A stretch of 64,000 nt of DNA, taken from NCBI GenBank assembly GCA_030063045.1, contig JAQSEB010000057.1, positions 878,501-942,500 on the forward strand, given 5' to 3'. The first letter of the stretch is position 1. Each line of letters opens with the position of its first letter. The DNA is from Pratylenchus scribneri. Taxonomy: Eukaryota > Nematoda > Chromadorea > Rhabditida > Pratylenchidae. A program made the position numbers and the translations under genes. Positions 1 through 13,000 of this stretch are shown here, piece by piece. The notes under the pieces were generated by a model, which was given only the letters and a program-made list of their open reading frames with translations, was not told where the DNA came from and ran no database searches.

Positions 1-250
1 TTTCCGGGCCTGGTTCCGGGTTTTTTTTTCAGAAAAATTACCCGGGCCCGGCAAAAAAGAGCCGGTTTTGGCCGGTTTTCGGAAAATTACGAAAAAATTG
101 CCGGGCCGGCTTCCGGGCCCGGTTATGTTTTAAAATGTGCCGGGTTCCGGGCTCAATAATTGACCAAAAAATATCGCCGGCCCGGCGCCGGACTCTAGAA
201 ATTGTTTAAAAAATGATCAAAAATAGCAAAATAGGCGAAAATCACTCAGT
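1..250. repeat. GC-rich CCGGGC-containing repeat fragment
   Basis: This stretch is dense in CCGGG, CCCGG and GCCGG words, both direct and inverted, separated by short A/T runs. It contrasts sharply with the very AT-rich sequence that follows. No open frame of note is present. It is probably the edge of a dispersed repeat or non-autonomous element that continues outside the window, lying where copy 1 of the tandem gene pair should have its last intron and exon. Confidence 0.45.
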
Positions 251-401
251 TATCGAATTTGGCCAAATTTTCAAGCCTAATAATATGTTTTCTTTAATTA
301 TTTTAAAATTTAAATATCTGTAGAAATAGCATAAATAAATAGTATAAAAATTTATTAAAAGTTATTCTTGTAGTCTTTAAGATTAATTTATAAAAAAAGA
401 C

Positions 402-3400
402 CTTCATCAATTCAACCAGAATATCAATATTAACCAGTGCAATTTGCTGGAAAATTTCCTTCACTTTTGGATTTCTTTCAAATTGTGCTTTGTCAAGTAG
501 TTCCTTTATAATTTTTTCCCTTTCTTTTTGATCAATTTCTCGACCAAATTCATATTCTAGTACATTATTAAGTTGAGGAACAATTCTAAAAAATTGGAAT
601 TTTTTTAAATTTTATTTATCTAAGAATATAATTCACAAAAAAAAATTTAAATTTTTTTTGAAAACCAAAAATGATGCTAAAATTCTCAAGTTATGTGAAT
701 CAGCTATGAATAGTGTATTGTATTTTATATTTTGTTTAAAAATGGGAAAATTAACAAAAAGCGAAAAATGAGCGAAAATATAATTTAAAAAAATTGTTTT
801 TTATAGTGAAATTTTGCACTGCGCGACATGGCCAATCTTTTCTTGTAAAAAATTTCTTTGATTTTTGCCATTTTTGATCCTTAACGGGAATGGATAACAG
901 TTGAAAAATAAAATTTTAATTTTACAAAAAATCAATTTTTTGGGCCATTGTATTTTCAGTTTTGTTTATTTTTTTGAACACAATTTCGTGTTGCGTTCAA
1001 AATCTTTTGCCGTTGCGCCCATCCCTCTATTGCCATATATTCCTCTCAGATCATTATTGTAATTCCCAATGATTTAAATTCAATTTAATTTAATTTAGCT
1101 TAAATGAAATATACTTTTGCATACAAATCCCTAATAATATTATTTTCTATTTATTTCGGAAGCGCAGGCAATCGAATAAAGTGGGAACTGGGAATGAATA
1201 TAATATATTTGTTGCAGTAAATATTGGGAATTTTAGCGACATTTACTAATTTCCATTATTTTTGATTTTAATTAAACAATACATACCTGTCCTTATAGAT
1301 CATATACCAATATTTTTCATAGACCGATTTCAAATATGGTAGTAGTTTTGCATCTTTCTCTCTTTTTTCAATTTTTACCAACATTTTTATGCTTTGAATA
1401 AAAACTTTGATTTTACCAAATGCTTCCGACATAAAATTCTCTACTTCCTTTGAAAATCCAAAAGAATGTATACGCCCGTACAAATCATTGATTGTGTCCA
1501 CTTCATTTTCTAATTCGTGAAAATGGTCATCATCATCATCTATAAATAAAAATTTACGAATAAAATAAATTGATTCAAATTTTTCTTTTTTGTATTAAAA
1601 TTGACAATTTTTTATTTTTTTATAAAAAATTATGCAAAAAATTTCTTAGACTAAAAATATTTTTTGTCCAATTTCGTAAAGAAAATTGAGTAAATATTTT
1701 TTTGCATCTAATTAATTTTTGACTTCTATTAAATTAGAAATCGTTTTTAGACCTTAAAAATCTTAAACAAATTTGAAGATCATTTTGTCCAAAATTAAAG
1801 TGTTTTACACCTAAAAATGGAAATATGGTTTAAACGGTTTAGATATCTCATTTTTCAGTTTAAATTATGAAATCCTTATCAAAACATGGACCTATGAGAT
1901 TTAAAAATTGATATAAGGTTTGTAAGGTCTAAAACGAGTTATATTATTAGAATTTAAAAAAATTTTTTGATGCACAAAAATATTTTTTCGAAGAAAAAAT
2001 AGAATCGAGAAAAATAGCAGTTATTAATGATAAAATTTAATTTTTTAAGAAATTTTGAGCAAAAATCAATTAATTTTTTTTCAAACTACCTAGGGTTTAA
2101 GAGACTTTGAAAACAAAAAAATCGATTAATATTTTCAATCTACCTGAGGGTAAATCGAATACATTCTCGGCATCTTTGTCATTATCGTCTTTGCTTAGAA
2201 GTTGCACAATGCTATTTTCCATATCATAATAAATGAACAATTGTATCCAAATTTCATCCATTTGTCTTTTCCAATTTTTTGGTAACCATTTTGACAATTG
2301 TTTAATTCCATTCAACACCATTTGGTCCCATACATAAGGCAATACATCCAATCCAACTATAATGAAGCTGAGCACTTCGCGAAATTTTTGATTTAATTCT
2401 TCTTTGAAAAATTTTCCGATTCTCTTCATATGTTCGAACTCTAGTTTAATATTTTCGTCCTGGTTATCTGATAATTCTATTTCCTTGTTTTTTTCAGCTA
2501 GCATATTCATTTCTTAAGAATTAAAAAAATTAATTTTTTGGCACAAAAATATTATATGACTTTTTAAAAAGGTCATAAGATATGGCTAAAAATGTTAAAG
2601 CTTATTAATAGTATAATAGTCAAAATTCGTTTTTATCGATTTTAAACCAGGGTTCGCAGATGTACTTTATTTAAAGATTTGTACTTTTTTTGAGGGGTCA
2701 AATCTTTGAAAATAAAAATGTACTTTTTTTAAAGATTTGTACTTTATTTGGGCCATCGTGTACTTTATGTACTTTTTTTTTCCAAATTCTGAAAAATTGC
2801 TTAAAATTTTTTGCTGCGCGGCTATTTTTGGCTTAAATTTTACGCTGCGCGGCAATTTTTTGCTTAAATTTTACGCTGCGCGGCTATTTTTTGCTTAAAT
2901 TTTACGCTGCGCGGCTATTTTTGGCTTAAATTTTACGCTGCGCGGCTATTTTAGGCTTAAATTTTACGCTGCGCGGCTCGAAAAATTGTAAAAATTTTTC
3001 TCAAAAAACGTATAATTCTAGTCCTGGTTGATCTCCTCTTGCTTATTTATAAAAAAAACATAATTAAAAAATTTTAATCAATTTATTTTAGCATAAAACG
3101 AAAATCTTTTTTTTTTTGACCCCAAAATCTTTATTTTCAAGGCCAATGTACTTTTTTTGAAAAAAAAATCTGCGAACCCTGTTTTAAACTCAGTTTTGGT
3201 TTTTAAAGTTTTTGCAGTTTCTCTTATTTTCTATTAAAATTTCTCAATTTCAGTATGGAATTTCATCGATTTTCTCAAAGATTTTAAATAGACTATTCTA
3301 CTTATTAGGATTTGCATAAGAAAAAAAGATAGGAATTAAATATAAAAAATTAATTTAAATCTTATGCCAAATTAACTTTATATAAAAAAAATTCATTTCA

Positions 3401-6400
3401 CTTTAAAAAAATTATTTTATATATTGCCAATATCTTTAATTAATTAGCCAAAAAATATTTTAAATTTTAGCAGAAAAAATTAATATTTAAAAAAATTATT
3501 AAAAATTCAATTCAATTATTTCATATTAAACTCCCTTGTTAATATTCCTATCATTTTTGTACTTACTTTTTGATAGTTCATCAAAACAATTCAGCTTCTT
3601 ATACACTGATATCGATTCACCGTTGACATTGATTTTAAAATTCATGACTCTATTAAATAAAAATGTTAAAGGTTCTTTTTAATCTTATCTAATCAGGGTA
3701 AATAAATATATGATAAACACTAAATTAATAGAAAAATATTTCTATGATTTTAATCAAGAAAAATAATAGAAATTCAAGAAAATTGAAAATTTAAAAAGAT
3801 TCTTCGCTACCTTGAAATTTAATCACATTATAACACAATTAATTAATCCTAGATGTAAATTTATTGCGTGGAAAAATAGGAAATTTTACATGTAAAATTT
3901 TTAGTCGATCTAATTTGCCGATTTCTATCCAATAATTACTAATAACCCTATGTCATATAAAAAAATAAAAATCACTCATTTACCTGTAAATATTTTGATG
4001 CAACAACATTTTTTCCAATGCGAGTTTCATTGTATTTTCAAATGGCGATAATTCCGCTGAATTCATTTTATTTTCAGGCATTGTACAGATGAAGACAAGA
4101 CTGTGAAAAAAAATAAATAAAAAAAACAATAGATATAAGATTCTTTCAAATATATTCTTTCTGAAAATTATGATCAGTGAGAATTTTACCTGATAAAATT
4201 ATATGGTTTTCTATCATTAGAATTTTCCTCTATTTCGGGTGTTTTCCAATGTTGATCAAGTATTTTTAGCACAGCATCATATCCTATCCATAAATGTTTT
4301 AATGGATCCTCCATTTGTTTCTAAAATTTCAATCAAGTTAATTTGAATTGGAAATAATAGAGGTAAATATTGGAATTTCTGGATATATTATGGCTGCTAA
4401 TTAATTTTTGAAACGACCGGATGAATACCTGAGCTGGTAATTATTTATTTGTTTTCCTTTTTTAGTCAACTAGAGAAAAATGAAAATGAAGGATCCCACT
4501 TTTGGGTCAACAGAATTAGAATTTAGGATAATTAAAAGGTCATTCAAGGATTGGATATCATCTCAGATAAATCCTAATGTTCCTAAACTTAATTCTAATT
4601 TTGATGATCCATAGGATGATCATTCATTTTTGCCTTGGGGGACTCAAACTAGAGAAAAAGCATAACTACCAAATAAATAATTCGGATGAAAATTGAAGAG
4701 ATTTTTTAGCCCTGCAATAAATTAAAAATTCAATAAGAATTTTATCAAAAAATTCGTGAATTGATGTTAGAAATTTAAGACTCATCTGCCAAAATTTAAT
4801 TAATGAAATGCTTACAAATCAACAATTTATACAATGTATTCTTTTTTAAATAATTAAATTTACCTCAAATAAGTGATGCTATTTTTGCAAGCAAGAATCA
4901 AAAAATTTAATTTTTATTATTTTTAAATTTAATATTATTATTGAGATTTTCAAAATTGAATAACTACAATATTTTAAAATCAATGATTAAAAATTTTTAA
5001 TTAATTAAATATTATTTCGGAGATGATCTATACTAGTAAAATATAAATGAAATTACCTGAATTTCCTTAATTTTCTCTGCTTCCTGCTCCAAATTATTGT
5101 TCAATTTTATAAATTTATATATCAATGATTTCTGCAATTCATCAATTTGTTTTTGTATATCCGTCAAATATTTCTGTTTTTCCAAAAGTTCTTTTTCTTT
5201 TTGGTCTAATTCTTCGGCGAGTTTATAGAAATTTTCTATTGCAGGCTAGAGAAATTATTTTTAAAATATTAATAAAAAAAATTCGAATATTGGAACCTTA
5301 TGCTTATCAATTTTTTTCTTTTTCCTATTAATTGAATTTTTTAGTTTGATTAAATTTTCATTCTTCAATGATGTCAATTTGTTCTTTTTTTCAGTTAATT
5401 CCATAATATTCCCCTTTTCCGTTCCTAAGGATTTATTTGCATCCGTAAGTTTAAGAATTTCTATTTTTAATTCTTGAATTTCCTCCTCCCCATTTTCCTT
5501 CGAATTCCAATTTTTATCATCATAAGTAAATTGTTCAATTTTTTCCATTAACCAACTATGTTCCAGTTTTTCAATTTCATCCAACTTTTTCTGCAACTTT
5601 GTCAAAGACTTTTGTATTTGCTTGTATTTATCTAATTTTTCTTTTCTTTCTATTTCTTTTTTTCTAAGAAACGACAGCGATTTGGCTACAGCTTCAATAG
5701 TAGCAGGTGAAATGGAAGCTAAAATTAGTGATTTTGATTTTGATTTTTAAAATTTATTATTTTACTGGTTTTAAATAGAGCATTAAATGATCAATTTTAA
5801 AAAATTGACATAATTAAATGAAATTTTTTAAATTCTGGACTAATATTAAGTGCGATATTAATTTTAAAAGTTAGTCCGGGCTTATTTGATGTTTTGTTTC
5901 CGCTTTCTAAATTACTTAATTGGGCACTTTTCGCAACTCAAATCCGAAAGGACTACCAAAATTTTATGCATTTTAAAATTAAAATTTTTAATTGAATAAT
6001 TAATCTCTAGCTAATGTACATTTTAATAAAAAAATGATTAATAAAACATAAAAATGTTTGATTTGGATTATTTTTCCACTTTTTGTCCAAATTTTTTTTA
6101 CCATTTCCACTTAAACTAATCCATAAATTCTTTCTTTAATCAACTAGTCGCATCAGTATTTCATTTTAAAAAAATTAATTTGATATGAAAGTTCAAATAT
6201 TATACCCAATTCCGGGATAACGACCGATCCTCCACTACTGCCACTTGCCATAGTTGGGTTAATTGGCGGTGTTGCTGATAGGGCGGGATGGCTTATTAAT
6301 TGTTTTCCCTTAACTTCCTTCTTTAATGGCATATTGCTTGAAGGATAAACATTGTCCAATTTTTGTTTTCCCTGCTGCTTTTCTTCATTTTTTTCTTTCA

Positions 6401-8525
6401 TTTTCAATTGTTCTTCTTCCAGTTTTTGTTTTTCTATTTCCTTCCTCCTATTTTCTATTTCTTTCTGCAATAATTCCTCATCCTCTTTTTCCTTAATTTT
6501 CATATTTCTTGGTTCCGCTATAGAAAGAACAGCTAAAGATATATTATAAATTATAGCATATTTTCCAATTTATCAACTTTTACCCCAAATAATAAAAAAA
6601 ACCCTATATTAAACATTTGAGACCATTAAGCTTATAAAATATTTTCCAAATTATTTTTCTAATATTTTCACCTTTTTGTTTATCTTTTCCCTTTTTCTTT
6701 GATTTTTTGGATGTTTCCTTTTTCTCCTGCTGCTGATTGTTGCCACTTTTCGTTTGATTTTTATGCTCATTATCATTATTATCTTCATTTTTTTCCTCCT
6801 TCTCCAATAGCTTTTGTTCTTGATATAATGGAATGGAACGACTTTCTTCATTCACTTTTTGACCTTCCAAAATGTTTAATTCGTCTTTTTTTGTCATCTT
6901 GATCTCGGGAGTCACATGTTCCGGTGCTTTATCCAGATTTCGAGGCGGAATCTCTTTAACGGTTATTATTTCCTAAAATAAACAAATCAAGTTCATAATG
7001 GTATAAATGTGGACGAGTTCAAGGATACAAATCAGGGATGGGTTCGATGGCCCAAATAAAAAAATCAAAATCGAAAATCGAAATTTCGGAGGGTCAAAAA
7101 AATTTTCGAAACACAAAAACGAAATTTCGATGCCAAAAATGAACCGAAAATCGACATCGAAACGAAAAAATCGAAACATCGAACCCATCCCTGATACAAA
7201 TATAGAAATTCATTAAATCTGAAAATATTAGAAAATAAAAATATTATTTCTCTAAACAATTTGTAGTTTTACTTTCCCATTTATGTTTTTTTGTAGAATT
7301 TGTTTTCCCAAACAGTTTGCGTTTTTTTTACTTAACATTTTTTTGTTTTTGCAAACATTTTATGTTTTTGTTTTTACAAAACATTTTATGTTTTTTTATC
7401 CAAAATTTTATCTTTTTGTCGGTCGAAATAATTTGTGACAATTATGTTTTTGTTTTATTTTGTGTTTTCTTTTTATTTTTTTTTAAATAATTTGTTCAAA
7501 TTAATTATTAATATCTATTTCGATATTTCATATTTAAACGTGGATTCGCCCACATTTTATAATTGTAATGTTGATCTAGAAGCATTTAAAAAGTATACAT
7601 ACCCCAGTTTTGCTGGCCAATTGTTGCTGTATAAAAGCGGAGGAATGTGAAGTCAAATTGCTGCTTAATGAATCATCTGTACGATTTTTCTTATCTCTAC
7701 GATTGGATGGCTGTGATTGGTGTTTTAAATGATGATGTTTTACTTTTCCACTTTTGGAAGCGGAGGCTGATTTGGATTCTATAGGCGTCATCAATTTTCT
7801 ATTATAATTTGTAATATCATGTTTTTGGTCAATTGTTTTAGTTAATTGATCAATGTTCTGTTTATTATTATCTACTTGTGCGTCAGTTGTCATTCCATGT
7901 TTTAGATAAGTGCTAATTTCTTCATGATGGAATGGATCAACTTTACTCTGCACGGTTTCACCAGGATTTTCATCGACTATTAATTCTCGATTGAAGTGAT
8001 GGGCATCCTGCTGCTTGTTTTCTGATTGCCCTATTTCCATAGGAGTTAGATGGACACCTTGGTTGTTGCTTCCAATTTCCGGAGGAGTGATATGGATACT
8101 TTGACTGTTGCTTCCCATTTCTGGTGGAGTTAAATTGGCACCTTGGCTACTTAAGCTTTGTTCCTTTTCTTCCCAAGGAAATAGAGAATCTGGCAAAATG
8201 ATGGGTTTTTCATTTTCTTCGAAATCAAATAAAAAATCCGGCAATTTGATGGGATCATCGGCAATTTGTTGATGCGGCTGAATTGCATTGGAATTAAAGT
8301 GTGTCCTTGGTGGTTCAGATAGAGGCGAATTTGGAATTAATTGACGTTGAGGATGAAAAGGTTTTGCATTTGGATTTAGTCCGGCTGCTGTTTAAAAATA
8401 AAAAATATTAATTATATTTGCCATCCAATAATTTTACATTTTCTTGGCTGCTTATCCATTGAAAAGCCGAAGTGGAAATAACTGATCATTAATAACAATG
8501 ATCGAAGCGTTTTTGTCCCATTCAT
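402..8525 (-). CDS. Tandem paralogue copy 1: predicted secreted coiled-coil protein, last exon not seen
   Basis: Unrecognised family. The exon model on the minus strand is 8438-8525, 7603-8387, 6672-6972, 6206-6532, 5297-5718, 5057-5245, 4190-4320, 3984-4100, 3567-3649, 2144-2512, 1287-1539 and 402-585. All junctions are GT-AG and phase-compatible, giving 1083 codons. Exon 1 starts MNGTKTLRSLLLLMISYF, a plausible signal peptide. Exon 2 is low complexity with TPPEMGSNSQ-like repeats (PPEMG, PPEIG, PMEIG). Middle exons are Lys/Glu-rich and likely coiled coil. The C-terminal exons (KLEFEHMKRIGKFF, YLKSVYEKYWYM, EYEFGREI) match copy 2 closely. The terminal exon present in copy 2 is absent from 1-401, so it is outside the window or lost. 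Against copy 2 this gene has one extra intron (6973-7602) and several transposon insertions in introns. A secreted or effector role is only inference from the signal peptide. Confidence 0.75.
2648..3181. mobile_element. hAT-like MITE with 8-bp target duplication and internal 31-bp repeats
   Basis: The element begins CAGGGTTCGCAGAT and ends with the inverse complement of the same 14 bases. It is flanked on both sides by TTTTAAAC (2640-2647 and 3182-3189), an exact 8-bp duplication. CAGGG ends with an 8-bp duplication are typical of hAT elements. Roughly 2810-2980 holds five to six tandem copies of a ~31-bp unit containing ACGCTGCGCGGCTATTTT. There is no transposase. It lies in an intron of copy 1, between the exons at 2144-2512 and 3567-3649. 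Confidence 0.85.
4418..4690. mobile_element. Possible small insertion in copy 1 intron, flanked by CGGATGAA
   Basis: CGGATGAA occurs at 4418-4425 and 4683-4690. Inside are offset inverted words (AATTATTTATTTG near both ends) and GAAAATGAAGGATCCCA, which resembles the ends of two other small elements here (about 14697-14856 and 47598-47752). Copy 2 has nothing similar in the matching intron. The termini are not cleanly inverted, so the boundaries are uncertain. Confidence 0.4.
7033..7193. mobile_element. 161-bp hAT-like MITE in the extra intron of copy 1
   Basis: The termini are CAGGGATGGGTTCGATG and its inverse complement, a 17-bp inverted repeat. The flanks are ATACAAAT on both sides (7025-7032 and 7194-7201), an exact 8-bp duplication. 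The interior is a run of imperfect GAAATTTCG and ATCGAAA words. It sits inside the intron 6973-7602 that copy 2 lacks. A diverged copy occurs at about 43708-43862. Confidence 0.85.
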
Positions 8526-8537
8526 TTTTAGATTGAT

Positions 8538-8542
8538 CTGAA
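8538..8542 (-). promoter_or_regulatory. Putative spliced-leader acceptor upstream of copy 1
   Basis: On the minus strand TTTCTGTTCAG ends exactly 12 nt before the copy 1 start codon. The paralogue has a TTCAG at the same spacing. This fits a trans-splice (or 5' UTR intron) acceptor and supports the chosen ATG. No donor exon is visible nearby. Confidence 0.5.
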
Positions 8543-8569
8543 CAGAAATAAATAAAATGCAAAAAAATA

Positions 8570-9070
8570 ATAACAATGGATGTCAATTATAGAGGATCTT
8601 GGTGCTCCGTATGAGAAAAAATATGAATCCTTTCTTAAATCACTGTAAAAATTATTTTAAAAATAGCTTCTCGAATAGTTTGACACAAAATTTGGGAATT
8701 ATCTAGGCAGATTTTAATTCTGGCAAACAAATTGATTGAACCTAAAAGTCAGAAAAGGAAAGAAGAAGAATCCGAAAATGGTCCATAAAATAAGAGGCCT
8801 ATGGGAATCTAATAGAGCATGACCAACGCCTGCTTATTTTATTGTTGGCAATCAATTGAGAGAAGGACTCTCAGCAGAGAGACAGATGGCAAAATTATGA
8901 ATACCAGCAGGTCGAACGGCATTTATGCCCAAATTCCCTCTTAGAAGCAGAAATATCAGAGAAAAGTAAGAATAAAAAATAAGCGCGCATTGGATAGAGC
9001 GAACAAGGAGAATATGGGCGGGCGTTTTTCCAAATTGATTGCGGAATCGCCCAAAAGTCACCAAATGAAT
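8570..9070. other. Upstream region of copy 1, homologous to the upstream region of copy 2
   Basis: GCTGGCAAACAAATTGATTG, the following AAAA-rich words and GAAAATGG recur upstream of copy 2 around 17340-17720 in the same order. The duplication therefore included several hundred bases of 5' flank, presumably the promoter. No gene is evident. Confidence 0.6.
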
Positions 9071-10051
9071 GGTATTATTCTTTAATTTTAAAATTATAAT
9101 ATAATTTAGTAATGAACTGAAATGTTCGGATGGAGGGTTAATGCTTCACGGCATCTACTCGTCTTTATTAATTATTAGCATGGAGTATGCCATCCCCATT
9201 TTATAAACAAATTTCGTGGGCTTATGCTGTGAGTCATAAAATTGTAATTTATTATAAAAAAAGAAAATTGAAAGCGAATTTCATTTAAAAGATAAATTTA
9301 TAATTTTTATGCAAATAAGAAAAAAAAATTAATAATTTCGAATGATACACAATTAAATTCGATCAATTCAGAAATCAGAATTAAATTAATTAAAATATTT
9401 AACTTGTATTTGAGTTTAAAATGCTTAGTTTTTTATCGCTAAATTTTAAATCGTTGTTTAAAATTTATCCCATAATTATGTTTTGAATTATCATTTTCCT
9501 TAATTCTGACAACTCAAAAAGACACAATTAATTTCAGGTCGGTCTAAGCGGAAATAGCCATGACAAAGATAATTGATAATATGTGAGGCCCCTGTCAAGA
9601 AGAGCATTGAATGTAGCCAATTTGCGACATTTTATTTTTTTTCATAATTAAATATTTAAATTTTTTTATATTTTGTTAATAGATTTTTTTTCAAAAAATT
9701 CCCATTTTTCATCCGTTTTTTTCATTTATAAATTTAAGTGTTATTTTTTTGATAAAATATAGCATGATTTTACCTTCAAAACACTAATTATTGGACATGT
9801 CTCTGTCTATCTTTCTTGTTATAAAAAGAACATTCTTTAAATAATATATCGGTTAAAAATGAATATCGGCTGAAATTATAGAAACATTTAGAAAAATGCA
9901 ATGATAAAATAGGTATAAATAATATAAAATGAAAAATTGCCATAAAAATATATCAAATAATCATTTCTTTTTCGGCAATTTAACTGACTGAATACATTCT
10001 TCTGATAGTTTCCTCTTTGACTTTTAAAATTCAGCCATTTCGTTTCCATTA
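9071..10051. other. Intergenic, nothing recognised
   Basis: AT-rich spacer between the last part of copy 2 and the upstream region of copy 1. No supported exon, RNA gene or repeat was seen. Confidence 0.5.
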
Positions 10052-13000
10052 TCATTTGTCATCATTTCCATAGAATTCAACCCAAAGTGAATTATAATGA
10101 TTAATATTTGGATTATTTTTACTAATTGAATTCATCAAATCTGGATCATTTTCATATTTATCAACGCGATCTTTAATTTTAATTTCCGTCAAAAATTCAT
10201 CAAGCATATCAATAATCTAAAAAAAATTTTGTAATTAAAAATTTGGATGAAATTTGCGAAATTAAAGTGTTTCAAAATAATTAATATTTAAAAAATATAT
10301 TTGTCTTGATTTCGATTTTCAAATTCTAAGATTCTATGCTGATTAGTATATTGATTAGAAAAAAATTAGTAGATTTTATTTAAAATTGTAAAAGTTATGA
10401 AAAACGCAGCAAAATAGGCAAAATTTGAAAAGTTATATTCCATAAATTTCTTGCCTATTATTATATTTTATCATCCTAAAATAAAATACCATATAAAAAA
10501 ATTTAAACAAATTGTATAAAATTTTTATTAATAGTTTATAAGATCATTATTAAATCCATAAAATTATGGTAGTTTTTAAAATTTATTTAAAAACAAATAT
10601 ACCTTCATCAGTTCAGCCAAAATGCCCGGATCAATTAGTGCAATTTGCTGAAAAATTTCCTTAACTTTTGGATCTTTTTTCATCGGCGCTTTTGCAAGTA
10701 ATTCTTTTATACGTTTTTCCCTCTCTATTTGATTTATTTCTCGACCAAATTCATATTCTCGTACATGCTCAAAATGATGATCAAATCTAAAAAATGGGAA
10801 AATTTGTTGACTTAAATTTTAATTATCTGTGGGCACTTTTTAAATACAAATACAAATTTGAAACTAAATGAGAATAACTGCTGAAAATTTTTCTAAAATA
10901 AATGGTTTTGATGAATTTAGAATTTCCCACCCTAAGTAAATTTCAATTTAATCTTACGGATCTTGAAAAAATATATATAATTTTCCCTCTTTTTTGGACC
11001 GAGCTTATTATATTATTTTTCAAGCAGAGAAAAAGGTTCTCCAACGAGGACTAAAATGATAATAAAATAATATTCTATTTATAAATGTAGAGAAAGGATT
11101 TGAATATAATTGGAATGAATTAAAATATATTAATTAGTAAAATAAAATTATTTTTAATTAAACATTAATTTATGTTCACATACCTATCTTTCAATATCAT
11201 ATACCAATATTTCTCATAAACTGATTTTAAATATGGTAATGGTTTTGCATCTTCCTCTCTTTTTTCAATTTTTAATAGCATTTTTATGCTCTGAATAAAA
11301 GCTTTGATATGACCAAATGCTTCCGTCATAAAATCCTTTATTTCGGTTGAAAAAGAATTTATGCACTCATGTAATCCATTGATTATGGGCAATAATTTTC
11401 CTATTCGTTCTTCAAAATATTCATCATCTAAATTAAATTGATTCAAAAATTTCTTTTTTATTTTAAAAATTGGTAATTATTTAAATATAATGTTGTATAA
11501 AAATTATTAGTAAAAAAAATTTAATTGACAATAAAAATATTTTTTGGCCCACAACTTTTGAAAATTGACAATTAATGTATTTTTTTATAAAAAAATTTTT
11601 AGCAAAAATTTTTTTAACAATAAAATATTTTTTGGTTAAAATTTCGTATAGAAAAATTAGCATTTTTTTAAGATATAATTTTTAATTTATTTAAGCAAAA
11701 AAATCCATTAATATTATAATCTACCTGGGGAAAAATCGAATACATTCTCGGCTTCTTTATCATTAACAGATTTACTTAAAAATTGCACATTGCTATTTTC
11801 CTCCCACCAATAGTAACTGAACAGCAGCATCCAAATTTTATCCATTTGTCTTTTTCGATTTTTTGGCAACCATTCCGACAATTCTTTAATTCCATTCAAA
11901 ACCATTTGGTCCCATACATCAGGCAATTCATCCAATCCAACCATAATGAAGCTTAATACTTCACGAAATTTGTGATTCAATTCATTTTTGAAATATTTTC
12001 CCATTCTCTTCATATGTTCGAACTCTAGTTTAATGTTTTCGTCCTTGTTTTTTGGCAATTCAATTTCGATTTCATTCCTTTCTTCAACAAATATCTTCAT
12101 TTCTTAAGAAAATTTATTTTATAATTCGTTTCGGATTTTTGTAAAAAAAACTCTTATGAGTTGTGACCAAAAAATATTTTTAGCTTCTAATTTTCTAATA
12201 CTATAAGACATGACTAAGCTTTAGAATAGAACTATATCAGGAATTAAAAATTAGTTTTAGATTGGTAAAATTTTATGGTCTCAAAAATCTTATGTAAAAA
12301 TAAGAACTTTTTCTGACAAAAAATATTTTATATATAATTCCTCTAATGAATGCAATTAATTACTCAAAAAATTTTAAATTAATAATAAAAGAAAATGTAT
12401 TAAATTATAAAAAAAATTCAAATTTAATATTTTCGAAGAATTTATTATTAATAAAACTTCCTTTACAATAAGTATTGTTACATTTTTTAACTTACTATTC
12501 CATAATTCATCAAAACAATTCAGCTTTTCATACACCGATATTGATTCGCCATTGACAATGGTTTTAAAATTCATACTCCTAATAAATAAAATAAATATAG
12601 GCTTTTTTATCCAATGTGAGGAAATATGGATATTTTTAAAAAGATTTTAAAATCATAGTAAAAAATATCACATTAAAATTTATGTATAGTAAAGCTTAAA
12701 AAATTTCTGTTTAACTTGGTGTTTGATCACATTAAGCTATAATTAACTAATCCTAAAACTAAATTTATTTATAGAAATATTGGAATTACACGAAAAAGTT
12801 GCAATGTGATACGCCATAACTTTTTACTCTATTTAATTCACCGAACTCTATCGAATAATTATAAGTGATTAATCATAAATCCTATAGTTTTATACCAATG
12901 GAAAAAAAATAAAAAACCTTTCATTTACCTGTAAATATTTTGATGCAACAAAATTTTTTCCAATGTTAGTTTCATTGTGTTTTCAAATGTCGATAATTCA

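Noticed and set aside
7007..7259. Short open frames on both strands around 7.0-7.3 kb
   Set aside because: They coincide with the inverted-repeat element at 7033-7193, whose symmetric sequence opens both strands.
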